DNA of 64,000 nt. Source: Luteimonas sp. FCS-9. GTDB taxonomy: Bacteria > Pseudomonadota > Gammaproteobacteria > Xanthomonadales > Xanthomonadaceae. The notes under the pieces were generated by a model. It was not told the DNA's origin. It was given only the letters and a program-made list of their open reading frames with translations, and did no database searches. Below are positions 17,452 to 27,219 of the stretch, piece by piece. Every line of letters starts with the position of its first letter. Within the stretch, counting starts at the first letter, position 1. Made by a program: the position numbers and the translations under genes. The stretch is from the NCBI RefSeq assembly GCF_001014645.1, contig NZ_LASZ01000009.1, positions 1 through 64,000 of the forward strand, written 5' to 3'.

Positions 17452-19503
17452 ATGTCCCGACCGTGCCCGCTCGCCGCCGCGCTCGCCCTGGCGCTGACCC
17501 TCCCCTTCACCGCCACCGCCGAAGAGGCCGATCGCACCACTGGCGGCGACGTGTTCACGCTCGGCCAGGTCACCGTGACCGCCAAGGCGCCCGAACCGGT
17601 GGCGACCGGCGATGCGACGATCACGCGCGAGGAGATGTGGTCGTTCAACACACTCACGCTCGACGACGCGGTCAAGCTGACGCCCGGCGTGATGACCACC
17701 CGCGACGGCAACGGCCGCCGCAACGAGCACGACATCTTCGTGCGCGGCTTCGGCCGCTGGCAGGTGCCGCTGTCGATCGACGGCGTGCGGATCTACCTGC
17801 CGGCCGACAACCGCCTCGACTTCCGCCGCTTCCTGACCGCCGACCTGGCGCAGGTGCAGATCAAGAAGGGCTACGTGTCGGTGATCGACGGTCCCGGTGC
17901 GATGGGCGGCGCGATCAATCTGGTCACGCGCAAGCCGGTGCGCGCGTTCGAGGGCGTCGTGCAGGCGGGCGTGGACCTGGACCGCGACGGCGACGTCGGC
18001 GCCTGGAACAGCTACGCCTCGTTCGGCACGCGCCGCGATCGCTTCTACGCGCAGGCGAGCTTCAGCGTCGTCGACCGCGACCACTGGACGCTGCCGTCGA
18101 ACTTCGAGGGCAGCGCCTTCCAGCCGCGCGGTGAGCGCGTGCGCTCGGCCAGCCGCGACACCCGCACCAATCTCAAGCTGGGCTTCGAACCCAATGCCAC
18201 CGACGAGTACTCGCTCAACTACACGCGCCAGGAGGGTGCCAAGGGCGCGCCGCTGCACCTGTACACGAACCCCGGCAACCGCTTCTGGGACTGGCCGAAG
18301 TGGGACATCGAGACCCTGTACTTCCTGTCGAGCACGCAGGTCGGCGACGGGCGGCTGAAGGTCAAGGCGTACTACAACACCTTCGACAACGCGCTCCACA
18401 CCTACGACGACGAGACCTACGCCACCCAGGCGACGAACCGTGCGTTCCGCAGCCTCTACGCCGACGAGAGCTACGGCGCCAGCGTCGAGTACGGCTTCCG
18501 CCCCGCGCCCGACCACGACACGCGGCTGGCGGTGCACTGGCGCACCGACCGCCACGACGAGACCAGCCACAACCGCCCCGACCATCCGACGCTGTCGGAG
18601 ATCACGCCGACCGAGCGCAACCGCGAGGACACGCTCTCGCTGGCAGCCGAGAACACCTGGCACGCGACCCGCGCGCTCGACGTGCTGGTCGGCGCGAGCT
18701 ACGACCGCAACGAGGTCAAGCTGGCGCAGGACTGGAACGCGACCGACGGCCTGTTCGAGCGGCCGGTCGGCAGCAGTTCGGCGTGGAACGGTCAGGCCGC
18801 CGTCTACTGGCAGGCCGACGAACACGCGCGCTTCGGTGCCACGCTGTCCTCGCGCGTGCGCTTCGCGACCAACTTCGAGCGCTACAGCACCCGCTTCGGC
18901 ACCGCGCTGCCCAATCCCGACCTCGGCAGCGAGCGCGGGACCCACCTCGAACTGTCGTGGGAGCGCCGGGTCTCCGACGACGTGAGCGTCAGCACCGCGG
19001 TCTTCTACGCCGACGTCTCGGACATGATCCAGACCGTCGTGATCGACGGCCCGAACCAGATCACCCAGACCCGCAACGTCGGCAACGGCGAATTCTACGG
19101 CGTCGAGTTTGGTGGCCAGGCGCGCGTGAGCGACACGCTGGTGCTCGGCGGCAACGCGACCTGGATGCACCGCACGATCGAGGACGCGCTGCAGCCCGAG
19201 TACCGTCCCACCGGCGTGCCCGATCGCCAGGCGCTGCTGTACGCGACCTGGTCGCCGCTGGCGCGCTGGTCGTTCACGCCGAGCGTCGAGTACGCGAACG
19301 ACCGCTGGAGCACCGGCCCCACCACGGATTATCTGCGCACCGGCGCCTACACCCTGGCCAACCTGCAGGTGCAGTGGGACCTCGACGACCGCACGCGCGT
19401 GGCGTTCGGCGGCCGCAACCTGTTCGACGACTACGCCGAACTGGCCTGGGGCCTGCCGCAGGAAGGCCGCGCCTGGTACGCGAAGGTGCAGTTCGTCTTC
19501 TGA
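17452..19503 (+). CDS. TonB-dependent receptor (siderophore/metal type)
   Basis: 683 residues. The signal peptide ends TATA/EEADR. A TonB box-like VFTLGQVTVTAKAP lies near residues 35-48. The plug has TLDDAVKLTPGVM, IFVRGFGRWQVPLSIDGVRIYLP and GPGAMGGAINLVTRKP. A 22-strand-type barrel ends ...WYAKVQFVF with the terminal Phe. Size and motifs match siderophore or metal receptors; there is no STN domain, so no FecI-type signalling from this one. The two upstream exported genes and the shared dyad suggest one uptake regulon. Iron, copper and zinc are all possible substrates; none is proven. Confidence 0.88.
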   Translation: MSRPCPLAAALALALTLPFTATAEEADRTTGGDVFTLGQVTVTAKAPEPVATGDATITREEMWSFNTLTLDDAVKLTPGVMTTRDGNGRRNEHDIFVRGFGRWQVPLSIDGVRIYLPADNRLDFRRFLTADLAQVQIKKGYVSVIDGPGAMGGAINLVTRKPVRAFEGVVQAGVDLDRDGDVGAWNSYASFGTRRDRFYAQASFSVVDRDHWTLPSNFEGSAFQPRGERVRSASRDTRTNLKLGFEPNATDEYSLNYTRQEGAKGAPLHLYTNPGNRFWDWPKWDIETLYFLSSTQVGDGRLKVKAYYNTFDNALHTYDDETYATQATNRAFRSLYADESYGASVEYGFRPAPDHDTRLAVHWRTDRHDETSHNRPDHPTLSEITPTERNREDTLSLAAENTWHATRALDVLVGASYDRNEVKLAQDWNATDGLFERPVGSSSAWNGQAAVYWQADEHARFGATLSSRVRFATNFERYSTRFGTALPNPDLGSERGTHLELSWERRVSDDVSVSTAVFYADVSDMIQTVVIDGPNQITQTRNVGNGEFYGVEFGGQARVSDTLVLGGNATWMHRTIEDALQPEYRPTGVPDRQALLYATWSPLARWSFTPSVEYANDRWSTGPTTDYLRTGAYTLANLQVQWDLDDRTRVAFGGRNLFDDYAELAWGLPQEGRAWYAKVQFVF

Positions 19504-19568
19504 CCCGCCCCACCCGGCACGCGATCGCCGGCGGCATCCCCTGCGCCATCTCGGCCCCCTGCAGGCGC

Positions 19569-19827
19569 GGCGCTTGTGCTTGCATCCCCTTTTCGGGGAC
19601 GCGCGACCGCGCTTCACCGGTGACGCCCATCGCGCGCAAGCGCGCTCCTACGGCAATCCTGAAGCCGAAAACGCGGACCGCCCCGGCGCGGCTCGCACGC
19701 GCTCGGGCCACCGCAGCGCATCCCCTGCGCCATCTCCGCCCCCCGGTAGGCGCGCGCTTGCGCACGATCGGGCTTCACCGATACCCCATCGCGCGTCCCC
19801 GAAAAGGGGGATGCAAGCACAAGCGCC
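19569..19827. repeat. composite inverted repeat between convergent receptor and asnB
   Basis: The 355-bp gap between the receptor stop and the asnB stop holds no gene. It is built from a 38-nt arm at 19569-19606 (starting GGCGCTTGTGCTTGCATCCC) and its near-perfect reverse complement at 19789-19827, which differs by one extra G. Between and around the arms are pieces of the palindromic repeat GCGCGCAAGCGCGCTCCTAC, also found four times at 31995-32546. It may act as a bidirectional terminator; no transposase is present. Confidence 0.75.
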
Positions 19828-19858
19828 GCTCCTACGGGGATCCTGGCGCCGGGGACCC

Positions 19859-21565
19859 TCAGGCGGTCGCGGCGTTGTGCACGCCCGCAACCGCGCGTCC
19901 CGACGGGTCGGCCGCGTTCGCGAACGCGGCGTCCCAGGCGATCGCGGCCGGCGACGAGCACGCGATCGACTTGCCGCCGGGCACGGTGGCCGCCGCGGCC
20001 GGGGTCGGAAAGGCCTGCTCGAACAGGCTGCGGTAGAGGTACGCCTCCTTGGTCTGCGGCGGCGCGTGCGGGAAGCGGCTCGCCGCGGCCGCCAGCTCGC
20101 GGTCGCTGACCTGCGTCTCGGCATGCGCCTTGAGGCCGTCGATCCAGCCATAGCCCACGCCGTCGCTGAACTGCTCCTTCTGCCGCCACAGGATCTCGTC
20201 GGGCAGTGCCCCGTCGAACGCGGCGCGCAGCAGGCCCTTCTCCATGCGCTGCCAGCCATCGCTGCCGCGCTCGATCATCTTGTGCGCGGCGTCGATGTCC
20301 ATCGCCACGTCCAGGAACGCGCGGTCGAGGAACGGCACCCGCGGCTCGACGCCCCAGGCCATCATCGCCTTGTTCGCGCGCAGACAGTCGTAGTTGTGCA
20401 GCGCGTCGAGCTTGCGCACCAGCTCTTCGTGGAACTGCCGCGCGTCGGGCGCCTTGTGGAAGTACAGGTAGCCGCCGAAGATCTCGTCGCTGCCCTCGCC
20501 CGAGAGCACCATCTTCACGCCCATCGCCTTGATCCGTCGCGCGAGCAGGAACATCGGCGTGGACGCGCGGATCGTGGTCACGTCGAAGGTCTCGATGTGC
20601 CGGATCACGTCCGGCAGCGCGTCGAGGCCTTCCTCGAACGTGTACTCGAAGCCGTGGTGCACCGTACCCAGCGCCTCGGCTGCGATCGCCGCGGCGGCGA
20701 GGTCCGGCGAGCCTGCCAAGCCGATCGCGAACGAATGCAGACGCGGCCACCAGGCCTCGCTGCGGTCGCCATCCTCGATGCGGTGGCGCGCGTAGCGCGC
20801 CGCGACCGCGGCGACGAGCGAGGAATCCAGCCCGCCCGACAGCAGCACGCCGTACGGCACGTCGGTCATCAGCTGCCGATGCACGGCCGCCTCGAAGGCG
20901 TCGCGCAGCGCGGGCAGCGACGGCGTGTGCCCAGCCACTGCGTCGTGCTCGCGCCAGGGCCGCGCGTAGTAGCGCGTCAGCGTGCCGGTCGCGCTGTCGT
21001 ACCAGTGGCCGGGCGGGAACTGCGCCACGTCGGCGCAGCTGTCGACCAGCGCCTTCATCTCCGAGGCCACGCGCAGCCGGCCCTCGCGGTCGTGGCCCCA
21101 GTACAACGGCACCACGCCGATCGGGTCGCGGGCGATGATCGCGCGGCCGGACGTGCGGTCCCACAGCGCGAACGCGAAGATGCCGTTGAGCCGTTCGAGC
21201 CATGTCGACGGGCCCGCGGGGTCGTCCGCGTGCTCGCGATACAGCGCGTTGATCACTTCGCAGTCGGACGCGGTCGCGAACGCATAGGGCGCACGCAGGT
21301 CCGCCCGCAGCGCCTGGTGGTTGTAGATCTCGCCGTTGACCGCCAGCACCAGCGCGCCGTCGGTCGAGCGCAGCGGCTGGGCGCCGCCGGCCGGATCGAC
21401 GATCGCCAGCCGCTCGTGCACGAGGATCGCGCGCTCGTCGGCGTGCACGCCGCTCCAGTCGGGACCGCGGTGGCGCTGTCGCTGCGAGCAGGCGAGCGCC
21501 TGCCGGCGCAGCGCGGCGACGTTGTCGCCCGGTTGCAGGCCGAAGATGCCGAAGATCGAACACAT
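19859..21565 (-). CDS. asnB: asparagine synthase (glutamine-hydrolysing), AsnB
   Basis: 568 residues from the ATG at 21565, preceded by AAGGAG 7 nt upstream. Cys2 (MCSIFGIFG) is the glutaminase nucleophile after Met removal, and RHRGPDWSG and NGEIYNH are glutamine-site motifs. The synthetase domain has the PP-loop SGGLDSS at 243-249 and SGEGSDEIFGGY. The enzyme converts aspartate, glutamine and ATP to asparagine. Length matches E. coli AsnB (554). The 200-bp leader on the same strand carries an Asn-rich open frame, alternative hairpins and a terminator, so expression is predicted to be controlled by charged tRNA-Asn supply. Confidence 0.96.
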   Translation of the reverse strand: MCSIFGIFGLQPGDNVAALRRQALACSQRQRHRGPDWSGVHADERAILVHERLAIVDPAGGAQPLRSTDGALVLAVNGEIYNHQALRADLRAPYAFATASDCEVINALYREHADDPAGPSTWLERLNGIFAFALWDRTSGRAIIARDPIGVVPLYWGHDREGRLRVASEMKALVDSCADVAQFPPGHWYDSATGTLTRYYARPWREHDAVAGHTPSLPALRDAFEAAVHRQLMTDVPYGVLLSGGLDSSLVAAVAARYARHRIEDGDRSEAWWPRLHSFAIGLAGSPDLAAAAIAAEALGTVHHGFEYTFEEGLDALPDVIRHIETFDVTTIRASTPMFLLARRIKAMGVKMVLSGEGSDEIFGGYLYFHKAPDARQFHEELVRKLDALHNYDCLRANKAMMAWGVEPRVPFLDRAFLDVAMDIDAAHKMIERGSDGWQRMEKGLLRAAFDGALPDEILWRQKEQFSDGVGYGWIDGLKAHAETQVSDRELAAAASRFPHAPPQTKEAYLYRSLFEQAFPTPAAAATVPGGKSIACSSPAAIAWDAAFANAADPSGRAVAGVHNAATA

Positions 21566-21602
21566 GGTGGGGCTCCTTGGGTGGGAGCCGCGCGCGGGCA
21601 AG

Positions 21603-21632
21603 AAAAAACCCGCATCGCGGCCGATGCGGGTT
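21603..21632 (-). terminator. attenuator terminator hairpin before asnB
   Basis: On the minus strand, AACCCGCATCG-GCCG-CGATGCGGGTT forms an 11-bp perfect stem (21607-21632) followed by a run of six T's. It sits 38 nt before the asnB ATG, after a short leader frame, so it can only act as a premature terminator of asnB transcription. Its 5' arm can pair instead with 21684-21698. Confidence 0.85.
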
Positions 21633-21718
21633 GTGTGTCCTGGTGCCTGCGCGTTGTTGCCTTATCCTCGCGCCCGCTCCCACACCCGCCTCGGCCGCGC
21701 ACGATTGTTCGTGCGCGG
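21617..21718 (-). promoter_or_regulatory. asnB attenuator: alternative antiterminator structure
   Basis: Three mutually exclusive pairings can be drawn on the minus strand. Pairing 1:2 is CCGCGCACG-aacaat-CGTGCGCGG (21718-21695), with two Asn codons in the loop. Pairing 2:3 is GCGGCCGAGGCGGGT (21698-21684) with ACCCGCATCGGCCGC (21631-21617), 14 of 15 pairs. Pairing 3:4 is the terminator. Ribosome stalling on the upstream Asn codons would block segment 1, free segment 2 to pair with 3 and prevent termination, as in trp or his attenuation. Confidence 0.75.
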
Positions 21719-21757
21719 GGCGTTGCGGTTGGTATTGCGGGCGGTGATGCGCGGCAT
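21662..21757 (-). CDS. putative asparagine-rich leader peptide (31 aa)
   Basis: ATG at 21757, TAA at 21662-21664. The 31-residue product holds five Asn in the stretch NTNRNAPRTNN (residues 8-18), far above the usual share in such a GC-rich genome; the rest is mainly Arg and Ala. It ends 30 nt before the terminator hairpin that precedes asnB. A weak AGGG lies upstream, and a possible promoter (TTGCGC, 17 nt, TAGGGT) would start transcription almost at the ATG. No other function is visible, so it is read as the sensor of Asn-tRNA charging for asnB. Confidence 0.72.
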   Translation of the reverse strand: MPRITARNTNRNAPRTNNRARPRRVWERARG

Positions 21758-21823
21758 GGGATCGACCCTAACCGCTGTGCCGACGCCGCGCAACGGTTGC
21801 GTGCGCAACGGCCCGCCCGTGCG

Positions 21824-23236
21824 TCAGGCGGGCCGCACCGGCACCGCATCGGCCGGCGGCGCCGCGTCGCGCGCGACGTTTCCGGCGAGCACGCGATCGG
21901 GATCGACCAGCTGCGGGTTGTCGAGCACCGTCGCCAGCCGCGCGCGGTCGAGCTGGCCGGTCCAGCGCGCGATCACCAGCGTGCCGATGCCGTTGCCGGT
22001 CAGGTTGGTCAGCGCGCGCCCCTCGGACATGAAGCGATCGATGCCGACGATCAGCGCGATGCCGGCCAGCGGGATCACGCTCTCGAACGCGGCCAGCGAC
22101 GCGGCCAGCGTCACCAGCCCGGCGCCCGACACGCCCGCCGCGCCGTTGGAGGAGATCAGCATGAACACCAGCAGCGCGATCTGCGTGCCGATCGGCACCT
22201 CGATGCCGAACGCCTGCGCGATGAAGATCGCGCCCATCGCCATGTAGATCGCGGTGCCGTCGAGGTTGAACGAATAGCCGGTCGGGATCGTCAGCCCGAC
22301 CACCGACTTGGGCACGCCGGCCGCCTCGAGCTTGGCCAGCATGCGCGGCAGCACGGTCTCCGACGACGAGGTGCCGAGCACGATCAGCAGTTCGTCGCGG
22401 ATCATGCGGATGTACTTGAGCAAGCTGAAGCCCGACCACCAGCAGATCGGCCCGAGCACCAGCAACAGGAACAGCAGGCAGGTCAGCCAGAAGCTGAGCA
22501 TGAAGTAGCCGAGCGAGCCGAGGATCGCGCCGCCGTACTCGCCGATCGTGAACGCCATGCCGCCCATCGCGCCCAGCGGCGCGAACCACATGACGATCTT
22601 GATGACGCCGAACATCACCTGGGCGATCGTGTCGAGCGCGGCGACCGCCGGCCTGCCGCGCTCGCCCAGCATCGTGATCGCGCAGGCCACGAGGATCGCC
22701 ATCACCAGCACCTGGATCAGCTGGCCCTCGACGAAGGCGCCGAAGAACGAGGTCGGTACCAGATGCAGCAGGAAGCCGGTGATGCCCTCGCCCGCCGCCG
22801 CACCCGCGCTCTGCAGCGTGCCGTCGGCCGCGGACGCGTCGAAGGTGGCGATGTCGAGGCCGAGGTTGCGGCCGGGCCCGAGCAGGTTGACGACGACCAG
22901 GCCGATGCCGAGCGCGAATACCGTGGTGACGTTGAAGTACACGACGGTCTTGAGCGCCAGCCCGCCGGCCTTGGCGAGGTTGCCCAGGCCCGCGATGCCG
23001 ACCGCGACGGTTGCGAAGATCGTCGGCGCGATGACCACCTTGACCAGCTTGATGAACAGGTCGGCCAGCCATTTCATCTGCGCGCCGACCTGCGGCGCGG
23101 CCAGGCCGATGACGATGCCGGCGGCGATGCCGAGCAGCACCCAGAAATAGAGGAGGTGCCATAACGGCTTGCGGCGGCGGACGGGAGGGCGGGGTGTCGC
23201 GGCGGGCGCGATCGGCGGCGTCGTGTCGGTCGGCAT
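21824..23236 (-). CDS. dctA: C4-dicarboxylate/amino acid:cation symporter, DctA-like
   Basis: 470 residues with about eight membrane helices and two re-entrant loops, typical of the DAACS/EAAT family. The first loop is [13 protein letters not shown]. The substrate-binding region is [19 protein letters not shown], followed by [12 protein letters not shown] and the end motif [26 protein letters not shown], all matching DctA closely. It should import succinate, fumarate, malate or aspartate with cations across the inner membrane. It lies upstream of the asnB leader on the same strand; aspartate uptake would feed asparagine synthesis, though the leader suggests separate control of asnB. Confidence 0.9.
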   Translation of the reverse strand: MPTDTTPPIAPAATPRPPVRRRKPLWHLLYFWVLLGIAAGIVIGLAAPQVGAQMKWLADLFIKLVKVVIAPTIFATVAVGIAGLGNLAKAGGLALKTVVYFNVTTVFALGIGLVVVNLLGPGRNLGLDIATFDASAADGTLQSAGAAAGEGITGFLLHLVPTSFFGAFVEGQLIQVLVMAILVACAITMLGERGRPAVAALDTIAQVMFGVIKIVMWFAPLGAMGGMAFTIGEYGGAILGSLGYFMLSFWLTCLLFLLLVLGPICWWSGFSLLKYIRMIRDELLIVLGTSSSETVLPRMLAKLEAAGVPKSVVGLTIPTGYSFNLDGTAIYMAMGAIFIAQAFGIEVPIGTQIALLVFMLISSNGAAGVSGAGLVTLAASLAAFESVIPLAGIALIVGIDRFMSEGRALTNLTGNGIGTLVIARWTGQLDRARLATVLDNPQLVDPDRVLAGNVARDAAPPADAVPVRPA

Positions 23237-23404
23237 GAATCGAGCCTGCCAGAACGCGTCGCGCCGCGCGGTCACCCATTGGGACTAGGGCGCGCAGTCA
23301 GGAATGCCGATCGCGCTCGCGCGCATGCAGGCCGACCGCCTCCGCGCACCTGCGACGGCACGCGCCGCGCTACCCTGTGCGCCGCCGTTCTCCGTCCGAT
23401 TCGC

Positions 23405-23824
23405 ATGCGCCCCGCCCCCGACCTCGTCGAACGCCTCGACCGCCTGCTGCCGCAGACCCAGTGCGGCCAGTGCGGCTTCGACGGCTGCCGACCCTATGCC
23501 GACGCGATGGCGCGCGGCGAGGCGGACGTCGACCGCTGCCCGCCCGGCGGCGACGCCGGCGCGCGAGCGCTGGCGACGCTGCTCGGCGTGCCGGCGCGGC
23601 CGTTCGACCGCAACCGCGGCCGCCACCATCCGCGCCCGCCGGTGGCGCTGGTCGTCGAGGCCGACTGCATCGGCTGCACCAAGTGCATCCGCGCCTGCCC
23701 GGTCGATGCGATCGTCGGCGCATCGAAGCTGATGCACACCGTCGTCGAGCCGCTGTGCACCGGCTGCGAGCTGTGCGTGCCGGCGTGCCCGGTCGACTGC
23801 ATCGTCATGGTCGAGGCGGCCTGA
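23405..23824 (+). CDS. RnfB/RsxB-like iron-sulfur ferredoxin
   Basis: 139 residues. The N-terminal [12 protein letters not shown]...RCPPGG motif is the RnfB-type 4Fe-4S site. Two further CxxCxxCxxxCP sites follow ([15 protein letters not shown] and [15 protein letters not shown]), so three clusters are expected. The N-terminal membrane helix of true RnfB is absent and no other Rnf subunits are nearby. This stand-alone soluble form is common in Xanthomonadaceae and may act as an electron carrier of unknown partner. An ATG at 23405 gives the shortest start that keeps the motif. Confidence 0.85.
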   Translation: MRPAPDLVERLDRLLPQTQCGQCGFDGCRPYADAMARGEADVDRCPPGGDAGARALATLLGVPARPFDRNRGRHHPRPPVALVVEADCIGCTKCIRACPVDAIVGASKLMHTVVEPLCTGCELCVPACPVDCIVMVEAA

Positions 23825-23837
23825 GGCCGCCGGCGGT

Positions 23838-25058
23838 TCAACGCCCGCGCGGCGTCCCGTTTCCGTCGGCACGCGCAGGCGCGACCGGAGGCGCCGGCAC
23901 GGCCGGCGCCGGCACCTCGTCGTCGTCCTGGCCATCGTCGTCTGTCGGTGGCGGCTGCGTCGGCGTGCCGTCGGTGGGCACGGCCGACGGCGGCTCGGGC
24001 GCGGGCACCGTTTCGTCCGGCGGCGGCGCGATGCCGTCGCCGATCTCGATCACCGGCGGCGGCGCGCAGGCGCTGCAGATGCGCTCGACCTCGTAGCCCT
24101 TGGCGGCCAGCTTCTCGACCACCCCGTCCTCGCCGAGCAGGTGCAGCGTGCCGACGACGACCAGAATCTCGCCGTCCTGCTGCAGCATCTGCTCGAGCTT
24201 GGGCAGCCAGGCGTCGTTGCGTTCGCTGTTGATGCGCCGGTACAGCGCCGGGAAGCGCGCGCGCATGTCCAGCGCCATGCCGTTCCACAGCTGCGTCGCA
24301 TCGCCCGCGCGCCAGGCGCCATGCAGCGCCTCGATCGCGGCCTGCCCGCCGTCGGCCTGGTCCAGCGCCTCGCGCAGCATCTCCACCTGCTCGACCCGCC
24401 CGAGGCCGTCGAGGAAGCCGATCTGTTCGGCCGCGGTCTCCAGGCCCGCCGTCGGCTTGCCCGCCTCGCGCGCCTGGCGGGCCAGATACGCGTCCATGCC
24501 CAGTTGCGCCTGCAGGCCGTAGCGGCCCAGCTCGGTCGTCGTCACCAGCAGCGAGGCGAACCACGGCTCGAACAGCTGCAGGCTCTGCGCGCTCATGCCC
24601 CCGGTCGGCTGCGCGGCCAGATTGGCCTCGCCCCAGGCCGCCAGGTCGGCGGCGAGCGCCGGCGGCAGGTCGTCGTCGAGGCGGCTGCCGTCGCTGCGCA
24701 GCCCGGCCTGCATCATCTGCATCGCCAGCGTCGGCGATTCGAGTTCCTCGGGCGACAGCTCGAACACCACCTCGCCGGCCCGGTCCAGCACGTGGCCGAC
24801 GTCGTCGGACAGCGGGTAGTCCGCGGGCTGGAGGAAATGGAACGAGCCGAGCAGGTACAGCGCGCCGCGCTCGCCCGAGACCTTCCACAGCAGCGGCACC
24901 GGCGGTGCCGGCGCGGGCACCTCGGCGATGTGCGGAATGTCGACGGCACCGGCCTCGCCATCGGCGACGGGCGACTGCGCCGGCACCAGGCCGGGGACCA
25001 GCAGGGCGACCGCGACGACGGCGACGCGGGCGACACGCGACAGACGATGGAAACGCAT
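23838..25058 (-). CDS. TraB/GumN family protein, exported
   Basis: 406 residues with a signal peptide (VAVVAVALLVPGLVPAQS). The TraB/GumN domain begins PLLWKVSGERGALYLLGSFHFL, with the family's GSxH motif, and includes FLDGLGRVEQVEMLREALDQ and ILVVVGTLHLLGEDGVVEKL with the second conserved GxxH. The C-terminal 60 residues are a Pro/Asp-rich tail. The family is related to Tiki-type metalloproteases and to GumN of the xanthan cluster; activity in bacteria is mostly unproven. It stands alone, convergent with the ferredoxin gene. Confidence 0.85.
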   Translation of the reverse strand: MRFHRLSRVARVAVVAVALLVPGLVPAQSPVADGEAGAVDIPHIAEVPAPAPPVPLLWKVSGERGALYLLGSFHFLQPADYPLSDDVGHVLDRAGEVVFELSPEELESPTLAMQMMQAGLRSDGSRLDDDLPPALAADLAAWGEANLAAQPTGGMSAQSLQLFEPWFASLLVTTTELGRYGLQAQLGMDAYLARQAREAGKPTAGLETAAEQIGFLDGLGRVEQVEMLREALDQADGGQAAIEALHGAWRAGDATQLWNGMALDMRARFPALYRRINSERNDAWLPKLEQMLQQDGEILVVVGTLHLLGEDGVVEKLAAKGYEVERICSACAPPPVIEIGDGIAPPPDETVPAPEPPSAVPTDGTPTQPPPTDDDGQDDDEVPAPAVPAPPVAPARADGNGTPRGR

Positions 25059-25213
25059 GCGGACTCCTGGAAACGACCGGCTCGATGCGCCGGACGGTAG
25101 GCCTGCCCGCCCGGCCGGCGGCCGCGGACAGGGCGTGGATGGGATGGCCGCGCCGGGCCGTCCGTGGACGGGTTCGACGGCCTGCGCCGCCCGCCCGTCG
25201 GCTGTCGGAACGC

Positions 25214-27112
25214 TCAGCGTCCGCGCAGGAACCAACGGTCGATCTCCGCGAGCGGGAAATGCGCCCACGTCGGGCGGCCGTGGTTGCACTGCCCCGAGCG
25301 TTCGGTCGCCTCCATCTGGCGCAGCAGCGCGTTCATCTCGGGCACCGTCAGCCGCCGGTTCGCGCGCACCGCGCCGTGGCAGGCCATCGTCGACAGCAGT
25401 TCGTCGCGGGCCGCGCGCACGCGCCGGCTCTCGCCGTGCTCGCGCAGGTCGGCCAGCACGTCGCGCAGCAGCGCCTCGGTATCGCCGTCGACCAGCAACG
25501 CCGGCACGCCGCGCAGCAGCAGCGACTGCGGCCCGCTGCGCGAGACCTCGAAGCCGAGGTCGGCGAGCGTACCCGCCTCCTGCTCGGCGACGTCGGCCTC
25601 GCGCTCGGAGACCGCGACGGTCTGCGGCACCAGCAGCGGCTGCATGCGCACGCCGTCGCCGTCGTGCGCGGTCTTGAGCCGTTCGTAGCCGATGCGCTCG
25701 TGGGCGGCGTGCATGTCGACGACGATCATGCCGTCGGCGGCCTGGCTGAGGATGTAGATGCCGTGCAACTGCGCGACCGCGTAGCCGAGCGGCGGCACGA
25801 AGGCGGTGCTGTCGGCGGTGGCGCTGTCGGCGGCCGCGTTGTCGATGGCCATGCCGTTGGCGCTCGCGCCGCCTGCGCCCGTCCAGGCATCGCCCCCCGG
25901 CGCCGGCGCGAACGTCGCGTCGCCGCCGGCATCGCCGCTGCCCATGCCGCCGCCGTAGAGGCTGGCGTAGGCCGCGCGCGCCTCGCCCACGCGCAGCGCC
26001 AGGTGCGTCTGCGGCATCGGCCGCGACCACGCGCTGCCGGCGCCGGTCGTCGGCGCCACGGCGAACGCCGGGCCGGTGGCAGGTGCCTCGGCCGCCGCGA
26101 CGTCCGCGGCCTGACCGGCGCGGGTATCGGCCAGCGCCTCGTGCAGCGTGCGATAGAGGAAGTCGTGCACCAGCCGCGCGTCGCGGAACCGCACCTCGTG
26201 CTTGGCCGGGTGCACGTTGACGTCGACCCGGGTCGGGTCGAGTTCGAGAAACAGCACGTACGCCGGCTGGCGGCCGTGGTACATCACGTCGGCGTAGGCC
26301 TGCTTGACCGCATGCGCGACGCTGCGGTCGCGGATCGAGCGGCCGTTGACGTAGAGGTACTGCTGGTCGGCGCTGGCGCGCGAGTACGCCGGGCGCGCGA
26401 TCCAGCCCGACAGTCGCAGACCGGCCGCGGCGTGCTCGATGCGCAGCGCGGCGTCGGCGAACTCGCGCCCCAGCGTCTCCACCAGGCGCACGCCCGAGAA
26501 CAGGTCCTCGTCGCCCTTGTAGCGGCGCGACGGCTTGCCGTTGTGGCTCACGCGCAGCTCGACGTCCGGCCGCACCAGCGCCAGCGCGCGCAGCCATTCC
26601 TCGATGTGGCCGAGCTCGGTGCGCTCGGCGCGCATGAACTTGCGCCGCGCCGGCACGTTGTAGAACAGGTCGCGCACCTCGACGGTGGTGCCGCGCGGAT
26701 GCGGCTTGGGCGCCGGCGTGCCGACGCGGCCGCCGTCGACCTGCAGCACCGTGCCGTGCGCATCGTCGTCGCGGCGCGAGGCCAGCGAGAATCGGCTCAC
26801 CGACGCGATCGACGGCAGCGCCTCGCCGCGGAACCCGAGCGTGGCGACCGCCTCGAGGTCGTCGAGCGAGCCGATCTTGCTCGTCGCATGCCGCGACACG
26901 GCGAGCGCCAGTTCCTCCGGCGCGATGCCACCGCCGTCGTCGCGGATGCGGATCAGCCGCACGCCGCCTTCCTCGAGTTCGATGTCGACCCGACGCGCGC
27001 CGGCATCGAGCGCGTTCTCGACCAGTTCCTTGACGACCGACGCGGGTCGCTCGACGACCTCGCCGGCGGCGATCTGGTTGATCAGGATGTCGGGCAGCTG
27101 GCGGATCGGCAC
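25214..27112 (-). CDS. mutL: DNA mismatch repair protein MutL
   Basis: 632 residues from a GTG start ([20 protein letters not shown]), the only reasonable start before the family's first motif. GHKL ATPase motifs are visible: [17 protein letters not shown] and [13 protein letters not shown]. The MutL-specific [16 protein letters not shown] follows, then [14 protein letters not shown] linker of about 120 low-complexity residues precedes the C-terminal dimerisation domain ([34 protein letters not shown]). There is no DQHA(x)2E(x)4E endonuclease motif, in line with the MutH-dependent or E. coli-like class. It is last gene of nnr-tsaE-amiC-mutL. Confidence 0.96.
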   Translation of the reverse strand: MPIRQLPDILINQIAAGEVVERPASVVKELVENALDAGARRVDIELEEGGVRLIRIRDDGGGIAPEELALAVSRHATSKIGSLDDLEAVATLGFRGEALPSIASVSRFSLASRRDDDAHGTVLQVDGGRVGTPAPKPHPRGTTVEVRDLFYNVPARRKFMRAERTELGHIEEWLRALALVRPDVELRVSHNGKPSRRYKGDEDLFSGVRLVETLGREFADAALRIEHAAAGLRLSGWIARPAYSRASADQQYLYVNGRSIRDRSVAHAVKQAYADVMYHGRQPAYVLFLELDPTRVDVNVHPAKHEVRFRDARLVHDFLYRTLHEALADTRAGQAADVAAAEAPATGPAFAVAPTTGAGSAWSRPMPQTHLALRVGEARAAYASLYGGGMGSGDAGGDATFAPAPGGDAWTGAGGASANGMAIDNAAADSATADSTAFVPPLGYAVAQLHGIYILSQAADGMIVVDMHAAHERIGYERLKTAHDGDGVRMQPLLVPQTVAVSEREADVAEQEAGTLADLGFEVSRSGPQSLLLRGVPALLVDGDTEALLRDVLADLREHGESRRVRAARDELLSTMACHGAVRANRRLTVPEMNALLRQMEATERSGQCNHGRPTWAHFPLAEIDRWFLRGR

Positions 27113-27219
27113 GGCGGGAACGGCGCGCGGCGCGCGTTGGGGAACGGGGGGATCGCGATGATAGCGGTCGGCGGCCGCCGCTGCCGCCCGGCGCGTCGCT
27201 TCGCCGCCTCCGGCGATGC

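Noticed and set aside
19574..23164. A 1196-codon open frame on the plus strand over asnB and the DctA-like gene
   Set aside because: It spans two well-supported opposite-strand genes and the attenuator region; sequence is His/Arg/Asp-rich with no recognisable fold.
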